A DNA stretch of 15,584 nucleotides from an uncultured Pseudomonadota bacterium (GCA_903883985.1 CAISDD010000308.1:1-15584), one strand, 5' to 3'. Positions 1 through 7,488 are shown, counted from the stretch's first letter. A program made the numbers and translations. Notes: generated by a model not told the origin, from the letters alone.

Positions 1-1
1 C

Positions 2-534
2 AAGGGCCGCATCCCCTTCCTCACCATTCACCAATCAAAGGGGCTGGAATTCCCCGTCGTCGTGCTCGGCAATCTGCGCAGAGATGCCAGGGTCCAGCGC
101 ATCGAGACGATCGTTCGTCCGCTCCTGAGCGGCAGGGCGAACCACTGGAGCGAAGCGCCGACTTCGATGTCATGCGCATGTATTACGTCGCGCTCTCGCG
201 GGCCGAAAACCTGCTCGTCCTCGCCCATTTCAAGGGGCGAGGTCAGCGAATCAACGATGCGTTCAGAGAGCTGCTGAACGACACCATCCCCCGCATCCCT
301 CAGCTCAAACTCAGCCAGATTGCCCCCGCCACCGCAGCCCATGAAGCCCAGCCGAAAGCCTACTCCTACACTGCCGATTACTTGCTTTACCATCGCTGCC
401 CGCGTCAATACATGCTCTTTCGCAAGTATGGCTTCGTGCCCTCGCGCGGGACGGTCATGCTCTTCGGGAGTCTGGTCCACCGCACCCTGGAAGACCTGCA
501 CCATCTGCTGATTAGCCAACGGAGCCAGCCATGA
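2..534 (+). pseudogene. UvrD/Rep-type SF1 helicase, C-terminal end, 5'-truncated by the window, frame broken near 135
   Basis: The reading starts in frame 2, where TIHQSKGLEFPVVVLGNL matches helicase motif V of UvrD-like enzymes. It then continues in frame 1, where MRMYYVALSRAENLLVL matches motif VI. The two frames join between about 130 and 140: adding one G to the GGG run at 135-137 gives an uninterrupted reading SGRGEPLERSADFD. After the helicase core the protein begins a RecB/AddB-like nuclease domain, with a CPRQY cysteine (about 394-408) and FGSLVHRTLEDLHH near 464-505. It stops at the TGA at 532-534, in the middle of that domain. The remaining nuclease motifs lie in the next ORF, whose ATG overlaps this stop (ATGA). 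Expected role: ATP-driven unwinding coupled to DNA cleavage. The broken frame is either a real mutation or a base missed in sequencing. The family is clear; the gene's integrity is not. Confidence 0.8.
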
Positions 535-1835
535 CCGACGCCGAGATCGAAGATTTCCTGCGCGAGATGTTCGAGGAGAATTACGAACTCCTGTTGGCCG
601 ACGGCGGCCACGCCCTGAGCCCCGAGGTCAAGAACGCGGCCCTCAGCCAAGTTCTGTTTTACTGGCGCAAGCTCAAGGGGATTGCGACCAAGGTCACCGA
701 CACGGAGGTTTTGCTCGTGTTGCCGGACCAGAAAAGCCCCGAAGGACGCAAATACACCATCGAGGGCGTGGTGGACATCGTGCAGGAAGCCAACCGCACT
801 GTGATGTACGACCTCAAAACCCACGATGCTGATTATGTGCAGAACAACCTGGCTCTGTACGAAGACCAGTTGAACGTCTACGCGCATATCTGGCAGGCTC
901 TGCGTGGGCTACCGCTGCACGAGACTGCGATCATCGCGACCTCCTACCCGCTCTCCGTCAAACGCGCCCTTCAGCCACCCGTAGACCAAGCGAAACTAGA
1001 CAAGGCGCTTGCAAACTGGCAACCCGTCGTGCCGATCCCCTTCGACAAGAAGAAAGTGAAGGCCACCATCAAGAAATTCGGCAAGACCGTCGATGACATC
1101 GAGAACCACATGTTCGGCCCTTGCACAGTAGCCAAACTCAAAGACAAAACGGGTGGCAGTCGCGCTTTCGGTCAAGATGTCTGCGGCAACTGCGACGGGC
1201 GATTTTCCTGTTCCGCCTATCGCGAATACGCCCGTGCCTCTGGTCACCGCCAGGAAGCGCAATTGCGCGCTTTCATGGAGCAGGTAGACGAACGAGACCG
1301 CGCCGAGCGCCTGGATGCAAGTATCCCAGCCGGAGATGCCCGTTTTCGCTGGAAACCGGAATATAAACGACTCGTTTCTCGGTTCTTGAAGCAACATTTC
1401 GGTGGCGCACAGGGCTTGACAAGTACGTTTCCCTGGATGGAAACGCATTCAGAAGAAAACGGTTATTCTGATGCCATTGACACTAGGGTGTCTGCCAAGA
1501 ACAGAACCGAATATCGCGGCCTCGAAAGGTTCGCGATCCAGTATTTCGCGACGGCGCAGTATGAGTATGCCTACCAGCATTGGCTTATGGCGGCATGTTG
1601 GCGACGCGAAGATATGCTTTCAAATAGCGCGGAGGATGAAGTCGGACAAAAAGGAGTTGAATACTGCATCAAACATGCGCTATACAATAACGCCCTCGAT
1701 CAGTGGCAACAAAACAGAGGCACTGAAAACGTTCCGGAACCAGAACAATTTGATATATCCGATCTGGATATTCAACAGAAAGAAGAGCAGGGACTTCTTC
1801 AGATTGAAGAGCATTCGAAGCGGAACCAGAATTAA
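531..1835 (+). CDS. RecB/AddB-like PD-(D/E)XK nuclease with Fe-S cysteines and an unknown C-terminal extension
   Basis: This 434-residue ORF begins inside a nuclease fold. Residues 78-84 (EGVVDIV) give the first catalytic Asp (D82), YDLKT (93-97) gives D94 and K96, and QLNVY (113-117) is the Q-x3-Y motif of RecB-family nucleases. C218, C221 and C227 (C-x2-C-x5-C) match the distal cysteines of the AddB/Cas4-type 4Fe-4S cluster. The usual first cysteine of that cluster sits in the preceding ORF (CPRQY), as does the domain's first His motif. The ATG overlaps the upstream stop and has GGAG seven bases before it, so independent translation is possible. Adding one C to the CC at 529-530 would instead fuse the two ORFs. 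Residues 270-434 match no family I recognise; they are aromatic-rich, then acidic and Gln-rich, and the DNA becomes A+T richer there. Confidence 0.8.
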   Translation: MTDAEIEDFLREMFEENYELLLADGGHALSPEVKNAALSQVLFYWRKLKGIATKVTDTEVLLVLPDQKSPEGRKYTIEGVVDIVQEANRTVMYDLKTHDADYVQNNLALYEDQLNVYAHIWQALRGLPLHETAIIATSYPLSVKRALQPPVDQAKLDKALANWQPVVPIPFDKKKVKATIKKFGKTVDDIENHMFGPCTVAKLKDKTGGSRAFGQDVCGNCDGRFSCSAYREYARASGHRQEAQLRAFMEQVDERDRAERLDASIPAGDARFRWKPEYKRLVSRFLKQHFGGAQGLTSTFPWMETHSEENGYSDAIDTRVSAKNRTEYRGLERFAIQYFATAQYEYAYQHWLMAACWRREDMLSNSAEDEVGQKGVEYCIKHALYNNALDQWQQNRGTENVPEPEQFDISDLDIQQKEEQGLLQIEEHSKRNQN

Positions 1836-2103
1836 TGATATTGGGTCTTCGTGGAAGAAGGATGGGAAATTCAACGCGACACCCGGAAGCATCTTCGACT
1901 CTTTCCTGCCTCTGTCTATCGCCGATTTCCCTCCATGAAGTCCCCTGCGTCGCCGGAAAACCTTCCGCATCGCCCACCAGCACCGCCTGACGAGCGGCGG
2001 CTCGCGGTTAGCTCGTAAAGTCCAGGGCAGATCCTGAGCGGGCAACTCGCCTGAGGAAAACAGGATCGCCACCGCAAACAACGCGACGCAATTTGTCGCG
2101 CTC
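1836..2103. other. Unassigned stretch with clustered inverted repeats
   Basis: No convincing gene covers these 268 bases. The segment 1990-2067 holds three inverted repeats: ACGAGC (1990-1995) with GCTCGT (2011-2016), CGAGC/GCTCG (1991-2004), and GATCCTG (2030-2036) with CAGGATC (2061-2067). Minus-strand open frames cross the region but show no domain motif and run into the 3' end of the nuclease gene. It could be debris, a small structured RNA or simply spacer. I see no T-run that would make it a clear terminator. Confidence 0.4.
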
Positions 2104-2295
2104 GTGGCTGACAATGACGTCATCAACCGATACGCCAACGTCATGTGTAAACGCCACCCCCATATTCCACCGTACGAGTCATGCCCAAACCTATACTGTT
2201 GCCATGGCGAAGGCGACCTCTCGGGGCGCTGTGTCTGTAGTTTCGGACACCGCAATGCCAGGATTGGAAAAGAATGCTGGAAAAGTGCAACATGA
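2104..2295 (+). CDS. Possible small Cys-rich protein, stop overlapping the next start
   Basis: A 63-codon frame opens at GTG 2104; an in-frame ATG at 2143 would give 50 residues. The product is Cys- and His-rich (CKRHPH, ESCPNLYCCHG, GRCVCSFGH and a C-terminal KEC), which suggests metal binding. No Shine-Dalgarno sequence is visible before either start, which weakens the case. In favour, its TGA (2293-2295) overlaps the ATG of the following gene (2292) as ATGA, a usual sign of translational coupling. No family recognised. It may be a chance frame. Confidence 0.3.
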   Translation: MADNDVINRYANVMCKRHPHIPPYESCPNLYCCHGEGDLSGRCVCSFGHRNARIGKECWKSAT

Positions 2296-3176
2296 GAGTT
2301 CCATTCTCACGTGATCAACAGCATCGCTGGATCAGCTTATACGACCTTCCCGATCTCCTGTGGGTAAAAGTGGAAGCGAATTCCAGGTACGATCAGGGGC
2401 ATGATCATGGTTTGCCCGGGATCGTTCTCGACCTGACGGGATCAGGAAGGTATTCGCCACCTTATCAGGAGAACGCCTATCTGCGTCCTTTGCCGGGAAG
2501 CGATCAACTCCGGGCCGATGTGCAGAATCTGAGTGGGACGCTTACTCGCGGGGATGTGGCCATCATCCATGGCGACATTCGCTTCACCAAGTGGAGGGCG
2601 TATCTACTGGATGCGGTTAAAAGTGCAAGTTCGTGTGGTGCCATCGTGCTGGTGGGCCTTGCTGGAAATCGACAATTCCCGCTCAATGCCGTGGATAGAG
2701 TCTATGTCGAAGAAATCAATCGGCATGCCAACATTGTAATGATGGAGGCAACGTTGACCGCGTCGGACTATAGCTGCTCGGATCTGCTCAAGTATCTTGC
2801 CAATGACGTGGCTGGGCAACGGATCCTGAGTGAGTTGCTGAGCATCCACAAGCGCGGGCCATTCCTGCTGGCAAGTGGGCACCATTTGGAAGGCGGGCTT
2901 GAGGCGGATAAAGTGGCTTTCCAAAGATTATGGGCGCACTGTCAGGGATTGGGACTGCCGCTTGCCAAGGCAACAGCCCTGTTTGCCTTGATTCGTGCCA
3001 GAAGACACAAAAGGGTCGATGAGGAAGCGAACCTCAGCAGGCTGCTCTATCAATGGACGAAAATCTCCTCCGGCCGCGTGCGTATGCATAGCGGGCTGGA
3101 ATTCTCCATGTACGCCGCACTGGAACATTTTCATTTCATCTTCCAGCTTCCTGAATTGACTTCGTGGTCGGCCTGA
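2292..3176 (+). CDS. Hypothetical protein, 294 residues
   Basis: The uninterrupted frame MRVPFSRDQQHRW... ends at TGA 3174-3176. I chose ATG 2292 because it overlaps the preceding small ORF's stop. ATG 2274 lies in the same frame, would add six residues (MLEKCN), and also has a GGAAAAG-like sequence just upstream. The protein has no signal peptide. Alternating hydrophobic strands near residues 80-130 (GDVAIIHGDI and AIVLVGLAG) suggest an alpha/beta fold. The last 100 residues are helical and basic (RARRHKRVDEE), then aromatic-rich (FSMYAALEHFHFIFQ). I recognise no family. It is convergent with the WYL gene at 3250 and shares the strand of the helicase-nuclease, but the gap upstream leaves co-transcription with that pair unclear. 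Confidence 0.7.
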   Translation: MRVPFSRDQQHRWISLYDLPDLLWVKVEANSRYDQGHDHGLPGIVLDLTGSGRYSPPYQENAYLRPLPGSDQLRADVQNLSGTLTRGDVAIIHGDIRFTKWRAYLLDAVKSASSCGAIVLVGLAGNRQFPLNAVDRVYVEEINRHANIVMMEATLTASDYSCSDLLKYLANDVAGQRILSELLSIHKRGPFLLASGHHLEGGLEADKVAFQRLWAHCQGLGLPLAKATALFALIRARRHKRVDEEANLSRLLYQWTKISSGRVRMHSGLEFSMYAALEHFHFIFQLPELTSWSA

Positions 3177-3208
3177 GTACCCATGCGATATCACCGAGGC
3201 AAATCGGT

Positions 3209-3231
3209 CATCCCGGGGAAATATCGGGATG
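3209..3231. terminator. Candidate bidirectional hairpin between convergent genes
   Basis: CATCCCG (3209-3215) and CGGGATG (3225-3231) form a perfect 7-bp stem with a 9-base loop. It sits in the 73-bp gap between the convergent 294-residue gene and the WYL gene. No T-run follows on either strand, so it is at best a weak intrinsic terminator; the position is the main support. Confidence 0.35.
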
Positions 3232-3249
3232 CAGCATCGGATGATTCCG

Positions 3250-4257
3250 TCAGGCCGGCTTTGAATAGATTCCTGATGCCTCGGCCAGGGTGACGGCGAT
3301 GGCTTTGCGCAGTTCGGGCGGTGCGATCACTTCGATTGCGGCACCCTGGCTCAATATCCACCAGCGTAATTGCGGTGTGTTCAGAACCGTGGCGCTGACA
3401 CGATGCTCATCGTGTTCCAGGGTCTGGTCCGGAGACAGCGGGGTCTCTTCGAGGATGCGCGCCAACCAATCCTTGATGCGTGCCTCCATGAGTATGGGTT
3501 CGCCGCCACCGAATTGCAGGGCGCCGGCCTGAATGTAGGCGTCGAGATCGAAATCCGGCCTGGGTTCCATGGGTTTGTACAAGCGTTTTGCGCTATGGAT
3601 GCGGTGCACCGCGTAGAGACGCACATCGGGATAGGAGTGGGCGGTGGCGACCAGATAACTGACCGGGCCGCGCTGCACCAAGCCGAGCGGATTGAGTGTC
3701 AGCGTGTGAGTCTGTTCCTGGCCCATGGAGCGATACGCCACCTCGACCTGTTCATCTGCCAACAGTGCGTCCTGAACCGTTTCCAGCACATCCGGCTCGA
3801 TTTCCGGAGGCAGCAGCGGCAGCATGGGGGCCACGGTGCGCACCTTTCCGACCCACCTGGCATTGCGATTGCTATCCGCAAGTGCAGAGAGTGTATTCGC
3901 CGCCTGGCGAAATCGTGGCGCCATGGTTTTCAGTACCGAGGCCGGCAGCAGGGGACGCAACGTATCCTCCACTACGCGCATGGACAAGGCCTCGGCCAGC
4001 GTCATCCCGGGCAGATTGATGGAGGCGGTGGACGACCAACGCCAACCGTGAGGCACGCCCTTATCATTGCATTCCAGCGGCAAGCACTCCACGAGTCCCT
4101 TCAGGTCGCGCTCCACCTGGCGCTTGCTGACCGTGTAGCCTTCCCTCTGGAGTTCCTCGGTCAACGCTTTGACTAACATTCCCGAGCCAGATGTCGGCAA
4201 CATTTTCAGCAAGGCCCATTGGCGCAGCAAGGTGTTGCGGGTCGAGTCGGCCGGCAT
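3250..4257 (-). CDS. WYL-domain transcriptional regulator with N-terminal winged HTH
   Basis: The protein has 335 residues. The N-terminus (about 5-70) is a DeoR-like helix-turn-helix with TVSKRQVERDLKGL as the recognition-helix region. The middle and C-terminal parts match the WYL fold: QVEVAYRS, LNPLGLVQRGPVSYLVA, then RLYAVHRI. The name-giving W-Y-L triplet is replaced by S-Y-L in the equivalent strand. The C-terminal WCX-like extension includes QLRWWILSQG and EVIAPPELR. WYL proteins typically sense a nucleic-acid or nucleotide ligand and often repress defence operons. Here it is the last gene of the minus-strand array, 36 bases after the 315-residue gene. GAGG lies about nine bases before the ATG. 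A second WYL protein at 14653-15584 is clearly paralogous, for example LGLVQRG, LEETPL and QLRWW are shared. Family assignment is strong; ligand and targets are unknown. Confidence 0.88.
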   Translation of the reverse strand: MPADSTRNTLLRQWALLKMLPTSGSGMLVKALTEELQREGYTVSKRQVERDLKGLVECLPLECNDKGVPHGWRWSSTASINLPGMTLAEALSMRVVEDTLRPLLPASVLKTMAPRFRQAANTLSALADSNRNARWVGKVRTVAPMLPLLPPEIEPDVLETVQDALLADEQVEVAYRSMGQEQTHTLTLNPLGLVQRGPVSYLVATAHSYPDVRLYAVHRIHSAKRLYKPMEPRPDFDLDAYIQAGALQFGGGEPILMEARIKDWLARILEETPLSPDQTLEHDEHRVSATVLNTPQLRWWILSQGAAIEVIAPPELRKAIAVTLAEASGIYSKPA

Positions 4258-4293
4258 CTCTCAGTACCTCAGCAAGTTTAAAAGGGTCATTCT

Positions 4294-5241
4294 TCATGAC
4301 CCCACGTAAGTACAACGCCTTAAACTGCAAATGTTTGGATCAACCGCATCTTGCTCAAGATAGGCTTGATGTTGATCGGGGTCCATTCTCAAAATGGTCT
4401 TGTCCTGAGCATCCTGTACCAGTTTTTCCATGAGGATGCCCTCGCTCACGCCGTAGTAACAGCACAAACGCGCTATCGTTCGCCGTTTGAGTTGGGATCT
4501 GTTCTCGACCGCAAAGACCGTATCCATGCGGACTGTTATGTTGAAGGCAGCCATGCCGTCCCTGCGGATCTTCCGGAGGGCATAGTCCAGCGCTTTCCGG
4601 TCATTCTCGAAAACCTTGGGATAATGTGTGGTCCAGCCTTTTTCCTGGCCCATCTTCACGCACCAGCCAGAGGGTTCAACCGAATAAATGCCGATCCAGA
4701 CCGATATTCCCTCTTTGGTCACCGTTCGCGTAAGCGGTGAATAGACCGGCGGCTTGTAGCCTGCCAATATGGCCTGTTCCAATGCTGCCGCATCCACGAT
4801 TTCGGGAGGCGCTTCTGGCAGATGCGGCACTACGATGGCTTCTTCTCCCGGGGCAGACCAGTTCAGGAAGTCGAGGAGACTCCAGACCCGCCCGTTCTGG
4901 ATGTGGCATAGGATCAAGGCAGTCGAAGGTGCAGGATGATCGCAGGCTACAACCTTGATGCCCTTGATTTTCGCGTAACCATCAAAGATGATGCTCTGGA
5001 GTTCCTCTGGTCCAGCTATCGCATAGAACAGCGCATTGGTGGCCAGCGCTTCCGAAGAATCATGAAAATAGTAAATCGTGGCAAGCAACTCAGGCGTAGC
5101 CGCCGCGACCGGTTCCAGGTGCTTCATCAACAGGGAACCCGGATTGTCCATGCCAATCACCCCGAACGTATCCAGCGCCACCGAGGGCATGGGATCAAGG
5201 AGAGGAAGGAAATGCAGGGCGGTGGCGGGGAGTGAGATCAT
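4294..5241 (-). CDS. Hypothetical protein, 315 residues, of a family with a relic elsewhere in the window
   Basis: The frame is intact and starts 20 bases after the caspase-like gene's stop. No clear Shine-Dalgarno sequence precedes ATG 5241, so it may depend on upstream translation. The first 125 residues are mixed alpha/beta (IIFDGYAKIKGIKVVACDH, ALILCHIQNGRVW). A strand-rich middle part (IWIGIYSVEPSGW-like, about 178-206) is followed by a basic helix, QLKRRTIARLCCYYG (250-264), and an acidic C-terminal helix. I cannot assign a family or a catalytic site. The basic helix has a close match in a short relic at 12580-12690, so the family occurs more than once here. Its position between the caspase-like gene and the WYL regulator suggests it belongs to the same operon. 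Confidence 0.75.
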   Translation of the reverse strand: MISLPATALHFLPLLDPMPSVALDTFGVIGMDNPGSLLMKHLEPVAAATPELLATIYYFHDSSEALATNALFYAIAGPEELQSIIFDGYAKIKGIKVVACDHPAPSTALILCHIQNGRVWSLLDFLNWSAPGEEAIVVPHLPEAPPEIVDAAALEQAILAGYKPPVYSPLTRTVTKEGISVWIGIYSVEPSGWCVKMGQEKGWTTHYPKVFENDRKALDYALRKIRRDGMAAFNITVRMDTVFAVENRSQLKRRTIARLCCYYGVSEGILMEKLVQDAQDKTILRMDPDQHQAYLEQDAVDPNICSLRRCTYVGS

Positions 5242-5261
5242 GCTTTAAAAAATAAAATCAT

Positions 5262-5963
5262 CTAGATTTGGTACTTTTTATGTTTGTCGAATACTTCTTG
5301 TGAGACCAAGGTTGCACGCTGCCCTTGTCCTGATGGCTGAATTACAAATTGCAGAGAATCATCCAATCTTACAGGTTGTCTCTTGTAGTTATAGCCAATA
5401 TTAAACGATGGGGAAAAGTGACTTAAAGCATCTGCAAAGTATGAGATCATGACCTCTCTATCGGAGAAGATGTCTGTACCATGTCTGGTCATGGCGTCAA
5501 TAACACAACAATCAATCATTGTGCCTGCTAGCCATGCACTTTCGGACGAATATCCAGCACACCATTTTAAATTGGTACCTTCTATACACAAACCCATTTC
5601 GGTAGTATGCTCGCCAACGTAGCATGAGCCAAGCATCACGCCAGTAATGTTATGTTTTTTTGAATAAGAACCGATTTCCACAAGAAGGTCAATTATATTG
5701 ACCCCACCCGCTTTTTTCTTATAACCATGTGCGGCAACATAAACCGAGGTGTTTTGGAAACGAATTTTGCATAAGTATTCTATCGCTTTCGTAAAGCTAC
5801 TTTTATCGTAAAAATTTGCATGAAAAACCTCGGTATCACCTGCAAGTTTAGCGATTCCTTCAATAAATGGCAAAACACTTGTTCTATTGGAGTCGGAGTC
5901 GTCAAGCCCCCACGGTTGTTCCAAAACAAGAATCGCATTATTTGCACTACGTCTTAAGGTCAT
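5262..5963 (-). CDS. Caspase-like (clan CD) cysteine protease, predicted
   Basis: This is a 233-residue protein. A hydrophobic strand ending in His-Gly (TSVYVAAHG, H79) is followed about 30 residues later by a second strand ending in a cysteine (ITGVMLGSCYVGE, C114). This strand-HG...strand-GSC layout is the His/Cys dyad pattern of clan CD peptidases (caspase, CHAT, gingipain-like). The protein is near the size of a lone p20-like catalytic domain and has no signal peptide, so it should act in the cytoplasm. AGGAG (within 5973-5978, minus strand) lies about eight bases before the ATG and sets the start. The gene is noticeably A+T richer than the AAA+ gene of the same array, which suggests separate acquisition. 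It is followed 20 bases later by the 315-residue gene. The assignment rests on motifs only; a non-catalytic Rossmann-like protein is the main alternative. Confidence 0.6.
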   Translation of the reverse strand: MTLRRSANNAILVLEQPWGLDDSDSNRTSVLPFIEGIAKLAGDTEVFHANFYDKSSFTKAIEYLCKIRFQNTSVYVAAHGYKKKAGGVNIIDLLVEIGSYSKKHNITGVMLGSCYVGEHTTEMGLCIEGTNLKWCAGYSSESAWLAGTMIDCCVIDAMTRHGTDIFSDREVMISYFADALSHFSPSFNIGYNYKRQPVRLDDSLQFVIQPSGQGQRATLVSQEVFDKHKKYQI

Positions 5964-6004
5964 TAAAGAATACTCCTTGATGTAATCAATTTTAAACCGG
6001 CGGA

Positions 6005-6270
6005 CTGTTGAGTAAGGTTATCTACGTTAATTTCAATGAATTATTTCCGTAGTCTCCTAGCCCGAAAAGTTCGCACGATAGACCACAGAATCGGATTTCG
6101 GTCCGAATCTGCACAGTAGACTCTACGCTACTTGTCACGATCTGCGCGTACTCCGTGTCAATTTTTTTGACAGGCAGAGGAGGTCGCTGTGGCGCGACGC
6201 ATGCGGGTGCTGTCGCACACGTAGGCCGCGCAGAGTTTTTCTGCCACAGGTCGGTATGTGTATGCGACAG
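6005..6270 (-). pseudogene. Decayed second copy of the papain-like protease gene (3' part)
   Basis: The minus strand here aligns with the 3' part of the intact protease gene (7489-8019). Plus-strand 6070-6193 corresponds to 7568-7695 with nearly the same spacing. Shared blocks on the minus strand include GCGTAnnGTCnACTnTGC, GATTCGG followed by CCG, TCTATCGnGCGAA and TCCTCnGCCTnTC. The frame is destroyed: for example TAG interrupts the part equivalent to LRTVHFADSG, and single-base gaps occur near both conserved blocks. A fragment LLCLSKK still mirrors ILGLSGK of the intact protein. Weaker similarity continues on both sides. The relic explains most of the otherwise empty 350-bp gap between the caspase-like and 178-residue genes, and shows that this protease family was duplicated within the array. 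Confidence 0.7.
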
Positions 6271-6314
6271 AAAGCGTACTAGGCTCGTCTGCCCACTCGG
6301 TCCATTCCCTATTA

Positions 6315-6851
6315 TTAGAAATCTTTATCATTATAATCCAAATCTTCCAATTTAACGTGTTGATGATCATCCCTCTCTATTGCAGCAGGTACAGAATGTT
6401 CAACGTGATCCACTTGGGCAACGACCTCCGCTTCCTCCCAAAAGAGTACAAACCAGTGATCATTGGCGGTCGCGAAGGGTTCGATGAAGATGTTTTTGTC
6501 TCCGGGCCGGCCCAACAGGGAGTTGATGCTTTGCTCGGTCGCATGAGAGGCGGCGCCGAACCGATGAAACTTGTTCGTGGAGGTCTTTCTGGAATCGATC
6601 TCGTAGAGGAGACAAACGCCGAAGTCTTTGGATGATGAGGGCTTTCCGATCAGCTTGACGTCGTTCAATCGGACGGTCGAGTCTGAAAGAAAATGCAATA
6701 AAGGACGAGTGTCTCCAATGCTGAACATTTTCGCCTGCATTGTTCGGTCCTGGACGCTCATCCGTGCAGCAGCCATGTTGACCAATACCTCTTTGAGTGT
6801 ATTGATCTCGCCCTGGAGGTGCTGGATTGCAGAGACATAACTGATTTGCAT
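6315..6851 (-). CDS. Hypothetical protein, 178 residues
   Basis: ATG 6851 (MQISYVSAIQHLQGE) is preferred over the in-frame ATG at 6872, because AAGGAG lies six bases before it. Residues 5-40 form an amphipathic helix or short coiled coil (HLQGEINTLKEVLVNMAAAR). A mixed region and HWFVLFWEEAE-like strands near 135-148 follow, with an acidic tail (KLEDLDYNDKDF). No signal peptide, membrane segment or known motif is visible, and no family is recognised. It lies between the 138-residue gene and the protease relic in the same orientation. A promoter-like sequence stands 40-70 bases upstream, so it may start its own transcript reaching the caspase-like gene. Confidence 0.7.
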   Translation of the reverse strand: MQISYVSAIQHLQGEINTLKEVLVNMAAARMSVQDRTMQAKMFSIGDTRPLLHFLSDSTVRLNDVKLIGKPSSSKDFGVCLLYEIDSRKTSTNKFHRFGAASHATEQSINSLLGRPGDKNIFIEPFATANDHWFVLFWEEAEVVAQVDHVEHSVPAAIERDDHQHVKLEDLDYNDKDF

Positions 6852-6893
6852 GATTGCTCCTTGGTTCGCCAACTAAAGTTATTCAGTTCAATC

Positions 6894-6922
6894 ATTGTAT
6901 AAATGCATGAACCGTAGGTCAG
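6894..6922 (-). promoter_or_regulatory. Candidate sigma-70 promoter for the 178-residue gene
   Basis: Read on the minus strand, CTGACC (6922-6917, four of six matches to TTGACA) is followed after exactly 17 bases by TACAAT (6899-6894, five of six matches to TATAAT). Transcription would start near 6887 and leave about 36 bases before ATG 6851. This lies in the 173-bp gap after the 138-residue gene, the longest gap of the array apart from the one holding the protease relic. Confidence 0.4.
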
Positions 6923-7024
6923 AATAATTTCAGGAAATTACGCCTATCCATTGATCTTTCCTCATGCCGAATGCGAAACCATTCACTGTTATAATTGTCG
7001 GCGAGCCGACTTGGGTTTACAGGA

Positions 7025-7441
7025 TCAAACCAATTCATCCCATTCCACATCATCACCGATAATCCAGATCTTTCCGTATTCCAGATGCAGATAGGGTCGC
7101 CAAGTTCTACGCTTCACCTGCATTTCTCCAGATCGCAGTACCTGCCTTGGAAAGTAATCGCATAAGGTAGACTCCAGGAGTTTCATGAAGCCTGCCATGC
7201 CGAACGCGACAATATAAAAGGTGTTGGTGTAAGTTTCAAAGCTTGCGCTGGGCATGACGCTGCTCCAGATGCTTGCCTTGCCTACGAAATTATTCTTTTT
7301 CGCCCATTCCTTGACACAGGCATGTACCAGCGGATGCCATGCGCCATTTTCATATTTCCCCTGAATGTTCCACATGTCGATTTCGATTGGAGAAACCAGT
7401 CGCTTGTTGATGACAAATTCCGGGGTTGGGATGCTTGGCAT
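7025..7441 (-). CDS. Hypothetical protein, 138 residues
   Basis: The frame begins MPSIPTPEFVINKRL, with AGGAG seven bases before the ATG, 47 bases after the papain-like protease stop. It is tryptophan- and tyrosine-rich (MWNIQGKYENGAWHP, YLHLEYGKIWIIGDDVEWDELV) and ends acidic. A helix near residues 75-95 (FYIVAFGMAGFMKLLESTL) is hydrophobic but interrupted, so I would not call a membrane span. No family or catalytic motif is recognised. Its place directly behind the protease suggests a small partner, substrate or inhibitor, which is inference from gene order only. Confidence 0.7.
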   Translation of the reverse strand: MPSIPTPEFVINKRLVSPIEIDMWNIQGKYENGAWHPLVHACVKEWAKKNNFVGKASIWSSVMPSASFETYTNTFYIVAFGMAGFMKLLESTLCDYFPRQVLRSGEMQVKRRTWRPYLHLEYGKIWIIGDDVEWDELV

Positions 7442-7488
7442 GTTGATTCTCCTAGTTTGTGATTGAATTTATGTACAAGATCCATGCA

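Noticed and set aside
135..530. Programmed ribosomal frameshifting to join the helicase and nuclease frames
   Set aside because: No slippery heptamer or clear downstream stimulatory structure is visible at either junction, and two shifts in one gene would be needed.
1680..2255. Minus-strand 191-codon frame over the unassigned stretch
   Set aside because: No domain or ribosome site is recognisable, and its end is antisense to the nuclease gene; it could be debris, but a gene call is not supported.
3370..4176. Long plus-strand open frame opposite the left WYL gene
   Set aside because: It is the antisense of a clearly recognisable WYL protein, with no ribosome site and no family motif.
6156..6172. 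TGTCAA-ttttt-TTGACA palindrome giving a TTGACA -35 box on both strands
   Set aside because: No TATAAT-like box lies about 17 bases downstream on either strand, and the site falls within the protease relic, whose ancestor explains it.
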